Below are positions 9,094 through 18,394 of a stretch of DNA of 64,000 bases, one piece after another. The stretch is from the NCBI GenBank assembly GCA_017999835.1, contig JAGNLA010000003.1:94292-158291 (forward strand), in the 5' to 3' direction. The notes beneath the pieces were generated by a model that was not told where the DNA came from, searched no databases, and saw only the letters and a list, made by a program, of their open reading frames with translations. Position 1 is the first letter of the stretch. Every line of letters begins with the position of its first letter. Position numbers and translations under genes: made by a program. Source of the stretch: Caldisericia bacterium (lineage in GTDB: Bacteria; Caldisericota; Caldisericia; JAAYUI01).

Positions 9094-9549
9094 TTATAAA
9101 GGTTTACCAAGGATATTTTTATGTTCCAACCAAAACTTGTGTAGTTTTGGATAGAATTTAACTGATGTTTCTGATGGGCATTTCTTTCTTAAAAAAATCC
9201 ACTCACTGATGTGAAAAATTAAACCTTTAAGGACAAGATCGAAGAGGTTCTCGTCAATGCTTTTCGAATAATACAAACTACAGATTACATTTGCTGTGTG
9301 GCACATTGGTCCTTCATTCTTCCACGAAGCGTTTGGATTTGATGAAACATATTCCAAAAAATATCTTACTTCAGAAAAGAAATTTACATCATTACCGAAA
9401 TTTCTTTTATCTAGGATGTTGTAAAGCTCGAAAAAATTCTCTATTCTCGATTTATTTTGTAAAATTGAGTTTTGTTTGTAGTAGAATATTATTGCAATGG
9501 CTAATCCAGATAGAGTCAAGAAATTTAGAATCCAAGTAGCTATCTCCAT
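9094..9549 (-). CDS. Small membrane-anchored protein of unknown function
   Basis: The 151-residue protein has one N-terminal membrane helix (about residues 4-24) followed by a soluble, Phe/Asn-rich helical domain. I do not recognise it beyond a loose resemblance to DUF4760-like membrane-anchored proteins. The ATG at 9549 is chosen because GGAGG lies 4 bases upstream. It begins 18 bases after the stop that the preceding TM2 gene would use if its frameshift were repaired, so the two look like a broken operon. The gene is AT-richer than its plus-strand neighbours. Confidence 0.6.
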   Translation of the reverse strand: MEIATWILNFLTLSGLAIAIIFYYKQNSILQNKSRIENFFELYNILDKRNFGNDVNFFSEVRYFLEYVSSNPNASWKNEGPMCHTANVICSLYYSKSIDENLFDLVLKGLIFHISEWIFLRKKCPSETSVKFYPKLHKFWLEHKNILGKPL

Positions 9550-9567
9550 AATTCCTCCGTACAAAAC

Positions 9568-9940
9568 CTACATCAGCCCAATATTTGGAATCCCATCTGG
9601 CGAATCGAGTTCGTTTATCCCGCTATCTACCTTTGGCTTATAACCAAGAATTAGCCTTTCGCAGAGCTTTTCGTTGTATTGTCGTACCTGAGAAACACCG
9701 GTGAACAAGTCGTAAAATTATTCCGAGACCAACTATTCCACTTGTGAAGATGTAAAGTATTCCCATGCCAAATTGATCCAGATAAAACCGATTGACGCCA
9801 AGCTGACCCAAGAATATCAGGCAAAGGTAGTAGACCCAGGGTTTCTTTTTTTGGAGCTCGTACTTTGTAGTAAAACTGTTTTTGTCCCCCTCGGAGAGCT
9901 TGTCAAACAGAAGCTTTGTCTTTGTGTCTATATCTATCAT
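9568..9940 (-). pseudogene. TM2-domain protein disrupted by a one-base frameshift
   Basis: Translation from ATG 9940 gives a TM2 domain (KKKPWVYYLCLIFLGQLGVNRFYLD) that loses similarity after GIVGLGII and stops at 9638. Adding one base to the T run that reads AAAA on the plus strand at 9714-9717 restores FYDLFTGVSQVRQYNE and runs to a stop at 9568, ending IPNIGLM. The paralogue at 23222 has IYDLLTGVSQVRK and ends IPNTGLM, so the restored frame is clearly the ancestral one. This is either a natural frameshift or an assembly error in a homopolymer. If expressed, the short form has 100 residues. Confidence 0.85.
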
Positions 9941-10023
9941 ATCCCATACGGGAATATACTATTGAACATAAAAAAAAATTCAAGTTCTAATTATCTATCT
10001 TACTTGTATACAAGATTCATTCT

Positions 10024-10494
10024 TTAGATTTGTGAGGTTAATGTTTTCTCCTGTAAATCAATCCAGACAGTAAACATTTTTGTCACTGTGGAAAACAGCA
10101 CCCCCTTGAAAACAATCAGGTCAAGTGTGTATTTTAGCGCAAACTTTGATTGCCAAACCAAGCTTCCACCATCAGTGTTGAGGCATTCGATGTAAACAAC
10201 GTTTCTGTCTCGGCTGTCTGTGCTCATGTATACCCAGTCACCTGCAACAACAACATCACTTATCCATTGGTCTTTGTCATTCAGTTTGTGCTCCCAGGCG
10301 GTTTCAAGTTGACCAAGCCATGGCGCACACTGGGTAGGTACAATTCTGTTTCCGTCTGGCGTTCGGTGACGCATTGGTCAGTCACAGTCAGAATAATCAT
10401 TTGTTCTGGCGATCGCGCTTTCTGTTTGCAATGAGGCGACCTGAGAAGATGACATTAGAATTAACAGTGCTAGCAGTATTTTTGTTTTCCTCAT
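10024..10494 (-). pseudogene. PQQ-like beta-propeller surface protein, interrupted by an in-frame TGA
   Basis: ATG 10494 has GGAG six bases upstream and encodes a signal peptide (MRKTKILLALLILMSSSQVA). At codon 39 (10378-10380) a TGA replaces the Trp of the segment read as CDWPMFGRTPDGNR in the intact neighbour at 10564-12966; the frame then resumes PMRHRTPDGNRIVP and gives about 115 residues of propeller blades. The C-terminal Ig and CuAO-N parts are missing. TGA ends many genes here, including rpsL, so Trp readthrough is unlikely. This is a truncated, inactivated copy of its neighbour's family. Confidence 0.82.
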
Positions 10495-10563
10495 CAATGT
10501 CTCCATGAGGGAAGGATAATCGCTGATTGTTAAATCGAAAACATAAAAATACTGGAGGTTGGA

Positions 10564-12966
10564 TTAAGGTTTAGGCCAAACGATGGTTATCTCCTTTGTC
10601 TGAGCATTCCATTCCACTTTTGCACCAAACGGTTCAGCAATAAACCGCAAAGGAACCATGGTTCTACCAGCGACAATGATTGGAGGAGAGTCGATTTTCA
10701 GCTTCTGGCCGTTGACCTCGACGTAGTCTTTGCCAATCCAAAGATTTACCGAAATGTCGTACCGAACGATGCCTATCCTTTGCTCTTTGGCGTCCCATTC
10801 GATGTTGCAGCCGAAAGCTTCGGAGATGAAGCGCAGAGGAACCATTGTCCTGCCACCCATAATTTTTGGTGGAGCATCCAAATCGCGTTTCTGGTTGTTT
10901 ATCGTTGCTGACTTGGAGTCAATTTTCAGTTTGATTGTGATGCTTTCTTCGGTTTCAACGGTGACCGGGATTGTCAGAGTGTCGCAAAAGGCAACATCGG
11001 ATTTGATTATCACGTTTCCTGACAACCTTGAAGCTGAAGGCAGCGAGGACGCGTGGATCTTGAAACTGATTATTGCAGGAACGCCTGCTTTCAGCGTCAT
11101 TTCTTTTACAGGAACGGATATCCAGGCTTCGCTTGTGGAAACTGAGATTTTTGTTTCAACCTCAGACAAAATTGAAAGACTCATGGTTTTTGCATAACCT
11201 CGTTCGACCATGCCAAATGCCAGAGAATCCGGCGAAGCTGCGAGGCAGGCAAAAGGTAGCGATGATGAGAGCAGTCCTTTGAGCTGTTTTGTGCAAGTGT
11301 CGTAACTTGCAGTGATGACAAACTCGGTGTCGGGAACTGGCTCAAAACTTGCCAATTGCGCAGAAACAGAAACCTCCTGGCTCTTTCCAGGTTCGATGAC
11401 AAAAGATGACGGACTCACCGTCACCAAACCAAGGTTGCTTACCACATCGACAGTCAACTTTCTGTCGCTGTTGTTGGTGTAAGCAATAGTTTTACTGGCT
11501 ACCTGCTTAGGTTTGACAACATCAATCCTTACGCCTTCACTGTTGACGGTCAGAAACTCGATGACATTGATGGTTATCGACTCAGTGAGATTACCGGACT
11601 TGCAAGTGATTTTCACCTTGCCTGTCTTTTTGGGTGTAAACAACCCTGAACTGTCAATTGTTCCAGATTCTGGTGGGTCAACTGACCATTGGATCGGGGC
11701 ATTTTCAATTTCTTGATCGTTCTGGTCAAGTACGGTAACATCAAGTTTTGTTGATGAGCAAGTATCGAGCTTCTTTTCACAAATAATATTGAGTTTTGAA
11801 GGATTTTTTAATTCTAAACCAAAACAGTAGATTTTTTGATCATCATATGAACCAATAATAAGTTTGTTATTTGCAATAATTGGAGAAGAACAGACCATCT
11901 TTTTTGTTTGATACTTCCATTTTTGTAATCCATTTATTGCATCAATACAATATATATTACCATCTCTTGAACCAAAAAATATATTATTATTTGATATTGC
12001 ACAACTTGAATCAATAATGTCTCTAACTTTAAATTCCCATATTAGTTTTCCATTTGAAGCGTTAACGCAGATGAATTTGTTGGTCCATCCACCTAAATAT
12101 AAGTTGTTAAAAGCAAATACAGGTGTTGTTTCAAATGGTTTATCTGTTTTTATTTTCCAAACAAGTGAACCATTATCTTTGTTAAGACAATACAAATAAT
12201 CCTCACCTTTTGTTGTAAAATAAACATAATCATTATTTATTACTGCTGATGATGCAATAACTGAACCTGTAGAAAAAGTCCATATTTTATCTCCATTGTC
12301 TGCATTTAGACATTGAAAACTATTATTAAAAGTACCAAAATAAACTTTATTATCCTGTATTACAGGATACTCTTCTACGTCTTCAATCGTATTAATTGAC
12401 CAAATTTCATTTCCTGAGTTCAGATCAAAACAATAGAACATGCTACTTGATGATCCTATATAAACTTTATTGTTATTGATATTTGCTGATACAAAACATT
12501 CACCAATACTTTTCTCCCACAATTTTTTTCCATTATTAGCATCAAGACAATATAGTTTTCCATCAGTTGAACCAATACAAATTCTATCGTTTGAATATGC
12601 GGGTGTTGAATAAAATGAATCGTCTGATTGATATTCCCATACTATTTTGCCTGTTCCTTCTTCTAGGCAATAAATTGAGTTGTTTCGACAACCTACATAA
12701 ACTCTTTTATTTGCATATATTGGAGAAGAGAAAATTGTTCCAATTTCTTCATTTGACCAAATCAGTTTTGGTTTATCAAAATCTAATATACATCCATTAG
12801 GCACAACCCTATTCCCATCCGGTGTCCTGCCAAACATTGGCCAGTCACAGGTGGAATCGTTTTCAGCGTAAATGTTTGTTTGAGCTGAATCGACGTTTGC
12901 CATATACCCCGACTGGGTTGACAACATTACGAAAATGATAGCTGCTAAAACAAAAATTTTCCTCAT
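10564..12966 (-). CDS. Secreted PQQ-propeller / Ig-like / CuAO-N surface protein (800 aa)
   Basis: A signal peptide (MRKIFVLAAIIFVMLSTQSGYMA) leads into about eight PQQ-type propeller repeats of roughly 40 residues (about 65-390), each with motifs such as IYCLDANNGKKLWE. A bacterial Ig-like domain (about 395-470), two BACON/ASH-like Ig repeats and a C-terminal CuAO-N domain with two copies of TMVPLRFI follow. The propeller half is strikingly AT-rich (two hand-counted 60-base lines give 17 and 20 G+C, against 26 in the CuAO-N half), suggesting a domain acquired or exchanged separately. AGGAGG precedes the ATG. The role is presumably surface binding. Confidence 0.82.
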   Translation of the reverse strand: MRKIFVLAAIIFVMLSTQSGYMANVDSAQTNIYAENDSTCDWPMFGRTPDGNRVVPNGCILDFDKPKLIWSNEEIGTIFSSPIYANKRVYVGCRNNSIYCLEEGTGKIVWEYQSDDSFYSTPAYSNDRICIGSTDGKLYCLDANNGKKLWEKSIGECFVSANINNNKVYIGSSSSMFYCFDLNSGNEIWSINTIEDVEEYPVIQDNKVYFGTFNNSFQCLNADNGDKIWTFSTGSVIASSAVINNDYVYFTTKGEDYLYCLNKDNGSLVWKIKTDKPFETTPVFAFNNLYLGGWTNKFICVNASNGKLIWEFKVRDIIDSSCAISNNNIFFGSRDGNIYCIDAINGLQKWKYQTKKMVCSSPIIANNKLIIGSYDDQKIYCFGLELKNPSKLNIICEKKLDTCSSTKLDVTVLDQNDQEIENAPIQWSVDPPESGTIDSSGLFTPKKTGKVKITCKSGNLTESITINVIEFLTVNSEGVRIDVVKPKQVASKTIAYTNNSDRKLTVDVVSNLGLVTVSPSSFVIEPGKSQEVSVSAQLASFEPVPDTEFVITASYDTCTKQLKGLLSSSLPFACLAASPDSLAFGMVERGYAKTMSLSILSEVETKISVSTSEAWISVPVKEMTLKAGVPAIISFKIHASSLPSASRLSGNVIIKSDVAFCDTLTIPVTVETEESITIKLKIDSKSATINNQKRDLDAPPKIMGGRTMVPLRFISEAFGCNIEWDAKEQRIGIVRYDISVNLWIGKDYVEVNGQKLKIDSPPIIVAGRTMVPLRFIAEPFGAKVEWNAQTKEITIVWPKP

Positions 12967-13040
12967 ATTAAAAAAACCTCCTGGTCTTCCAAAACTGATG
13001 ATACCAGAAAACCGGGAGGCTTACAATTCTCAATTGAAGG

Positions 13041-13421
13041 TCAATCTATGAGAGCAACTGCTTCCATCTCAACGTCGAAACCAAGCGGAAGACCGGCAAC
13101 TTCAAACGCAGCGCGCGCTGGCTGGTTGGCAGTGAAGTACCTGGCGTAAACTTCGTTGACTGTTTTGAAATGATCCATTGACGAGAGGAAAATCGTCACT
13201 TTGCAGACATTTTCCAGTGAACTACCGGCAGCCTCGACTATAGCCTTAAGGTTGTCAAGAACTCTTGTCGCCTGGGCTTCGATGCTGTCTTTAACATGGT
13301 TTCCGGTTGCAGGGTCAATGGGGATTTGCCCAGAGACAAAAAGCAGGTTTCCGGCAACAATGCCCTGGGAATAAGGCCCGATGGCTTTGGGCGCCTTGTC
13401 TGTTTGAATTACCTTTTTCAT
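13041..13421 (-). CDS. ridA: RidA family reactive-intermediate deaminase
   Basis: The 126-residue protein matches RidA/YjgF: AIGPYSQGIVAGNLLFVSG near the start, the middle segment QATRVLDNLKAIVEAAG, and the C-terminal PARAAFEVAGLPLG with the substrate-binding Arg. RidA hydrolyses reactive enamine/imine intermediates from PLP enzymes, releasing ammonia. ATG 13421 is chosen because AGGAGG lies just upstream. The gene is divergent from the membrane protein at 13501. Confidence 0.93.
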   Translation of the reverse strand: MKKVIQTDKAPKAIGPYSQGIVAGNLLFVSGQIPIDPATGNHVKDSIEAQATRVLDNLKAIVEAAGSSLENVCKVTIFLSSMDHFKTVNEVYARYFTANQPARAAFEVAGLPLGFDVEMEAVALID

Positions 13422-13500
13422 AACTCCTCCTTGCGTTGACTGGATATACAATCTACCATAAAATGTAGTTTTGTCTATTGCATTCTGGAGGTTATTGAAT

Positions 13501-15333
13501 ATGGCAAACGATATGAACAGGAACACAAAACCGGTTCCAAAGGGATCGCCGGTTCCTCAAAGGCAGAGCCGTGCCTCAAGGTTCGCCAATATAGACTGGT
13601 CGTGGCTTTTCTGGTTCCTCGGCTTTTTTATTCTCCCGTCAATTGTCAGAATTGTCGTGCATTTTCCGGTAACATTGGTTGTTTCAAGTTATTGGCAACT
13701 GGGTGACCTTTCTGGACAAACACAAGTATATGCCAACAGAATGCTTGCGTTTGCCGATTTTTATGGCAGGTCAACGATCTCAATCATCATGCTCATCGCC
13801 CTCTTGTTCGTTTTGCTCTACCTGATCATTGGCAAAAAGATTGATGTCAGAAAATGGGGACTTTCGTTTGGCAACATTCTTCCAGGCATAGTGTTGTTTG
13901 CTGTTATGTGGGTCATGGTTTATTTCCTTTATGTCCCCCTTGCCTCCGCGTTCTCAGGTGCAAACTTCTATGTCGGCGTTCCGATGCCGCCTAGCTTTGA
14001 GATGACTTTGCCATTCACTACCTACGGTTCAATACCAGACACCCTACAGGTCATGTTCATGCCAAAACTTTCGCCGATGTATGCCGTCAGCGCAAAACTC
14101 GCTGATGTTTATGAAGTCAACCTCGGACTTGGTTTGATGGATTTTATCAGGGTGTGGTTCATGAATGCCCCGATTCTGCTTTCCATGACTTTTGGATACT
14201 TCTTCAACACATTCAGAGAAAAAGTTGGAGTTATCAAAGAGAACTTCAACTGGAGACATTATGGCAAGACGATTACAGCATTTTTCATCGCTGTCATCTC
14301 CATCCCTGTCATGCAGGCATTGTACAGAGTCATTGATGAAGCACTTTCGCACTCCGTTGACACCTCGGTTGCTGGTGCAGTCGCAGAAACTCCAAAAATT
14401 GCCTTAATCAATGAGCCGTACATTTTTGTGGTTTTTGCTGTCATTGCAATTATCGTCAATATGCTTGCCGGGTCGTCACAGATGAAGGAAAGGGTTGCTG
14501 GCAAGGTCTCATCGTCACTCAAATGGGTTGTGGTTGTGCTTCTGGGCATCATCACAGCTGGAGTACTTTTTGCCGGTGAGCAGATGATGTCTTCAATTCC
14601 ATACACAATCGTTTCATTCATCGCATCATCGCTTTTCATTGTCTCAATCTCCTGGTTGTTTTTCAGCCCGGTTGAAAACAGCACAGCCTTCGGTTTTTCA
14701 GAAATTTCAAAATGGCTCCCTGGAGTTGTCATTCTCCTGATTCCATTTGCAACACTTATCATCATGAAGGCAACAGTCGGCTCATCATTGCTCACGGTTC
14801 CGGTTGTCCTCACAGTTGCGTTCTGGCTGACATGCTCGATTATGGCCAACTATATTTGGAAATGGTTGTTCTTTGACCCGAAACCGGAAAAATTTGGTGA
14901 CTGGGGCAGGTCGCTCATAAAGTGGCTTCCAGGAACCATTGTTTTCATAATCGGAACTCTGCTTTCAATGGCAAGTGGTTGGATGGTTACACCCGGACTC
15001 TATGGGCCATTCACAAACAACCTTGGCCTTCTGACAGCGCTGTTGCTTTGTGGTTGGGTATATATCAGAACAGACAACCTTGTGTTAATGTTCCTGCTCT
15101 ATGCTTCTCTCCCATGGTTCCTCAACTTCATCCAGGTTCAGGCGTTCCAGACACCGACACTTGTTGGTTCGGTTGCAACAGGCGTATTTGTGCTACTTGC
15201 AGTCCTTGTCCTTGTTGAATCTTACAGGCTTTGGGCTCCATACATCACTTTCGAAATCACAAAAATAGTAAAACAACCGGAAGAAACCGATAAAATCCTC
15301 CCAGATCAGACAACTACAACACCGGCGGTTTGA
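13501..15333 (+). CDS. Large multi-pass membrane protein of unknown function
   Basis: The 610-residue protein has a basic, proline-rich cytoplasmic N-terminus (about 30 residues) followed by roughly a dozen hydrophobic helices and a short charged tail. I do not recognise the family. A late segment, YIRTDNLVLMFLLYASLPWF, vaguely recalls CPBP/CAAX-type intramembrane proteases, but the paired Glu and His motifs are not evident. ATG 13501 is chosen because GGAGG lies nine bases upstream. The stop TGA overlaps the polA ATG. Confidence 0.7.
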   Translation: MANDMNRNTKPVPKGSPVPQRQSRASRFANIDWSWLFWFLGFFILPSIVRIVVHFPVTLVVSSYWQLGDLSGQTQVYANRMLAFADFYGRSTISIIMLIALLFVLLYLIIGKKIDVRKWGLSFGNILPGIVLFAVMWVMVYFLYVPLASAFSGANFYVGVPMPPSFEMTLPFTTYGSIPDTLQVMFMPKLSPMYAVSAKLADVYEVNLGLGLMDFIRVWFMNAPILLSMTFGYFFNTFREKVGVIKENFNWRHYGKTITAFFIAVISIPVMQALYRVIDEALSHSVDTSVAGAVAETPKIALINEPYIFVVFAVIAIIVNMLAGSSQMKERVAGKVSSSLKWVVVVLLGIITAGVLFAGEQMMSSIPYTIVSFIASSLFIVSISWLFFSPVENSTAFGFSEISKWLPGVVILLIPFATLIIMKATVGSSLLTVPVVLTVAFWLTCSIMANYIWKWLFFDPKPEKFGDWGRSLIKWLPGTIVFIIGTLLSMASGWMVTPGLYGPFTNNLGLLTALLLCGWVYIRTDNLVLMFLLYASLPWFLNFIQVQAFQTPTLVGSVATGVFVLLAVLVLVESYRLWAPYITFEITKIVKQPEETDKILPDQTTTTPAV

Positions 15334-17798
15334 TGAAAATATTGCTCATTGATGGCATGAGTTTGCTTTTTCGGGCATTTCATGCCATCAAGGGCAGCTT
15401 TACTGCGCCAGACGGTACACCTACCAACGCCCTCTATGGCTTCTCAAGACTGGCGTTTGGGCTAATCGATAAAGAAAAACCTGATCTTGTGGCCGTCTGC
15501 ATCGATAGGCCCGAAAAAACCTTTAGGCACTACGCCGACGAAAAATACAAGGCCAACAGGCCAACTCCACCAGACGACATGCTCAAACAAATTGTCATGT
15601 TTGAGGAGTTTCTGACGGCTTTGGGTTTCAAAGTCCTGTCCAGTCCTGGTTACGAAGCCGATGACGTGCTGGCAACAGTTGCAACAAAAGAAGCATTTCT
15701 TGGCAGCAATGTCCTGATAACGACCTCTGACCGTGACACGCTCCAGCTTGTCAGTGACAAAATAACCGTCCTGCTCAACAAAAAAGGCATCTCCGAGATC
15801 GACAGAATCGACCGAGAAAAGCTTGTCACAGAATTTGGGCTGACACCTGAACAGTTTATTTGGTTCAAAGCCCTTAAGGGTGATTCGTCAGACAATTTCT
15901 CCGGAGTCCCTGGAATTGGTGAAAAAGGTGCGCTTGAGATTGCCTCAAAGGCAGCAAGTGTTGCTGACATAGAAGCAAATCCAAAGGTGGCTCCAAAACT
16001 TGATCATTTCAGACATTCCCTGATGCTGGCAACCTTGGAGCTGAATGTTCCGCTGGAATACAAAACCAGCGATTTGAAATGGAACCCTGACCCAGACACG
16101 GCTCTGGCCATGATTCGAAGGCTCGGGTTTACAACGCTTGCTTCAAGGTTTCGTCAGGCAAAGGTCGAGACAAGTTCAATAAAGCCAACTCAACAGACCG
16201 TTACGACTGAGTTTGTTTGTCAATCGGTCAAATCGAGATTCGCCCTGCACATGATTCCGGGTGAACTTGAGGTGGCAACCGACGAATCAACCTACAAAAT
16301 CGACGTTGGCTCTGGACTTTTCCAAACCATCGACTCAACGGTTGCCAGCTTGTCGCCGATTTTAAAATCAGACTTACCAAAAGTTGTTTGTGACTTGAAA
16401 TCGATACTCGAAAAAACCGACATCTCCGAGCCAGCCGACGACATTTCCCTGATGGCCTACATCGACGATTCCATGAGGTCATCATACGGTCTTGAATCAC
16501 TGAAAAACATTTATCTTGATGAAGGTGGTTCAAACGCAGGCTCGATGCTCAAAATTCGCGATATCCTTGAAAACAGACTGAAAGCTAACAACCAAACTGA
16601 TCTCTACCAAAAACTGGAGCTTCCACTTGCCAGAGTATTAAGAAGTATTGAACAGCGCGGCGTCATGATCGACAAATCTGTGTTGACCACGCTTAGTTCA
16701 AAACTTGGCAAGGATATTGAGGAAAAATCTGAGGAAGTTTACGAGCAAACCGGTGTCAGGTTCAACATAGCCTCACCAAAGCAACTTTCGGAAATTCTAT
16801 TCAAGAAACTCCAGATTGAACCACAGAAAAAAACAAAAACTGGTTTTTCGACGTCTGCTGCGGTGCTTGATAACCTCAGAGGCCAGTACCCGGTCGTCGA
16901 TTTGATTTTGGACATTCGTGAGCTTTCAAAACTTAAAAACACCTATGTGGATGTGTTGCCGTCATACGCTGACAAAAACAGCAGGGTTCACACAAAATTC
17001 CTCCAGATGTCAACCTCAACCGGACGACTGGCTTCAACAAACCCTAATCTGCAAAGCATCCCTGTCAGGTCAGACCTGGGCGCAGAGATTAGGAGAGCGT
17101 TTGTTGCTCCTGCTGGCAAGGTGATCATTTCTTCTGACTATTCGCAGATAGAACTGAGGATTCTGGCTCATCTTTCTGATGACCCAGAGCTTGTGAAGGC
17201 GTTTGTGAGTGGTGAAGACATTCACACTGTAACGGCTCGAAAAATTTTTGACACCCAGGATGTTTCAGGAGAGCAGCGTAGACGTGCAAAAGTCATCAAT
17301 TTCGGTTTGCTCTACGGTATGTCTGCCCACAGGCTTTCAAATGAGTTCATGATAACCTTTGCCCAAGCCAACGCTTTCATAAAAAATTATTTCGACCGGT
17401 TCTCAGGTGTTGCAGCTTACATGAAAAATGTAGTAGAAAACGCAAAAAAGATTGGTTACACTGAAACAATGCTGGGCAGAAGAAGATATTTCCCGGAGCT
17501 CAAATCTGACAACTTCCAGGTCAGGGCAGCAGGCGAACGCGCGGCCATTAACTCCCCGATACAGGGATCGGCTGCGGATCTAATAAAACTGTCTATGCTT
17601 GAGCTTGAAAAGAGATTGGAAAATACCGGTGCTTTTGTCATTCTTCAGGTGCATGACGAATTGCTTGTTGAATGTGATAGTGACAAAGCTGAAAATATAT
17701 GTAAAATAATCAAAGAAACCATGGAAAACGTTTACCAGGCCAAAGTGCCATTGACTGTTGAGGCCAATATCGGCCAAAACTGGTTGGAAGCCAAATAA
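15333..17798 (+). CDS. polA: DNA polymerase I
   Basis: The 821-residue enzyme fills gaps in repair and removes RNA primers. It has an N-terminal 5'-3' exonuclease/FEN domain (about 1-285), a central degenerate 3'-5' exonuclease-like domain (about 290-450), and a family A polymerase domain. Motif A is SDYSQIELRILAHL, motif B RRRAKVINFGLLYG and motif C LQVHDELLVE. The first DxE motif of the proofreading domain is not visible, so proofreading is probably lost, as in Taq or Bst polymerases. ATG 15333 overlaps the upstream TGA; a TTG one codon earlier is less likely. It overlaps coaE by one base. Confidence 0.96.
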   Translation: MKILLIDGMSLLFRAFHAIKGSFTAPDGTPTNALYGFSRLAFGLIDKEKPDLVAVCIDRPEKTFRHYADEKYKANRPTPPDDMLKQIVMFEEFLTALGFKVLSSPGYEADDVLATVATKEAFLGSNVLITTSDRDTLQLVSDKITVLLNKKGISEIDRIDREKLVTEFGLTPEQFIWFKALKGDSSDNFSGVPGIGEKGALEIASKAASVADIEANPKVAPKLDHFRHSLMLATLELNVPLEYKTSDLKWNPDPDTALAMIRRLGFTTLASRFRQAKVETSSIKPTQQTVTTEFVCQSVKSRFALHMIPGELEVATDESTYKIDVGSGLFQTIDSTVASLSPILKSDLPKVVCDLKSILEKTDISEPADDISLMAYIDDSMRSSYGLESLKNIYLDEGGSNAGSMLKIRDILENRLKANNQTDLYQKLELPLARVLRSIEQRGVMIDKSVLTTLSSKLGKDIEEKSEEVYEQTGVRFNIASPKQLSEILFKKLQIEPQKKTKTGFSTSAAVLDNLRGQYPVVDLILDIRELSKLKNTYVDVLPSYADKNSRVHTKFLQMSTSTGRLASTNPNLQSIPVRSDLGAEIRRAFVAPAGKVIISSDYSQIELRILAHLSDDPELVKAFVSGEDIHTVTARKIFDTQDVSGEQRRRAKVINFGLLYGMSAHRLSNEFMITFAQANAFIKNYFDRFSGVAAYMKNVVENAKKIGYTETMLGRRRYFPELKSDNFQVRAAGERAAINSPIQGSAADLIKLSMLELEKRLENTGAFVILQVHDELLVECDSDKAENICKIIKETMENVYQAKVPLTVEANIGQNWLEAK

Positions 17799-18394
17799 TG
17801 GCCTATATTCTCGGTATTACAGGCGGAATTGCCTCCGGTAAGTCCTGGGCAGCAAAATGCCTTGAAAGAAACAATGTATATATTATTGAGGTGGACGACC
17901 TTTCTCGCCCGATGCTGCAGCCAGGAACCGAAATTTACCAGAAAGTCATAAACACTTTTGGTACAAAGATTACCAACATCGATGGTTCAATCAACAGAAA
18001 ACGCCTAGGTAGACTGGTTTTCTCAACCCCCCAAAAAACAAGAGAGCTCAATGATATCTTCAGAGACCCTCTGACCCAGTCCATAAAGTTTGAGATCATG
18101 GCAGCAAGAGCTAACCGTGCAAGGTTGATTGTGGTTGTTGCTGCGATACTCTTTGAACAAGGCTGGAACAAGCTGTGTCATGGAGTGCTTAACATTTCTG
18201 CTCCAGAATCGATCAGAATGCAGAGAGCCATCGCGCTTGGCATGACTGAGGCAGAGGTTTTTGAGCGGATGGTTTCTCAGCTTTCCGAGCGCGAAAGACT
18301 GAAACTTGCAAATTGGACAATCTACACACAGCCTACCAGAGAGTCGATGTGTGACACCATCAGAAAGTTTGTTGCCGACAACAAGTGGATATGA
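17798..18394 (+). CDS. coaE: Dephospho-CoA kinase
   Basis: The 198-residue P-loop kinase performs the last step of coenzyme A synthesis, phosphorylating the ribose 3'-OH of dephospho-CoA. The Walker A motif is GITGGIASGKS, followed by the dephospho-CoA-binding region VDDLSRPML. The protein lacks the usual lid motif spelled exactly, but its length and order fit. Position right after polA is common in Firmicutes-type genomes. The start ATG overlaps the polA stop by one base and the stop overlaps the next gene (ATGA). Confidence 0.9.
   Translation: MAYILGITGGIASGKSWAAKCLERNNVYIIEVDDLSRPMLQPGTEIYQKVINTFGTKITNIDGSINRKRLGRLVFSTPQKTRELNDIFRDPLTQSIKFEIMAARANRARLIVVVAAILFEQGWNKLCHGVLNISAPESIRMQRAIALGMTEAEVFERMVSQLSERERLKLANWTIYTQPTRESMCDTIRKFVADNKWI

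Noticed and set aside
10378-10380. TGA read as Trp (alternative code)
   Set aside because: rpsL, coaE and many other genes here end in TGA, and conserved Trp elsewhere is TGG.
14259-14849. 196-residue minus-strand frame inside the membrane protein gene
   Set aside because: The product has the Met/Thr/Ile bias of an antisense reading of hydrophobic codons; there is no start signal.
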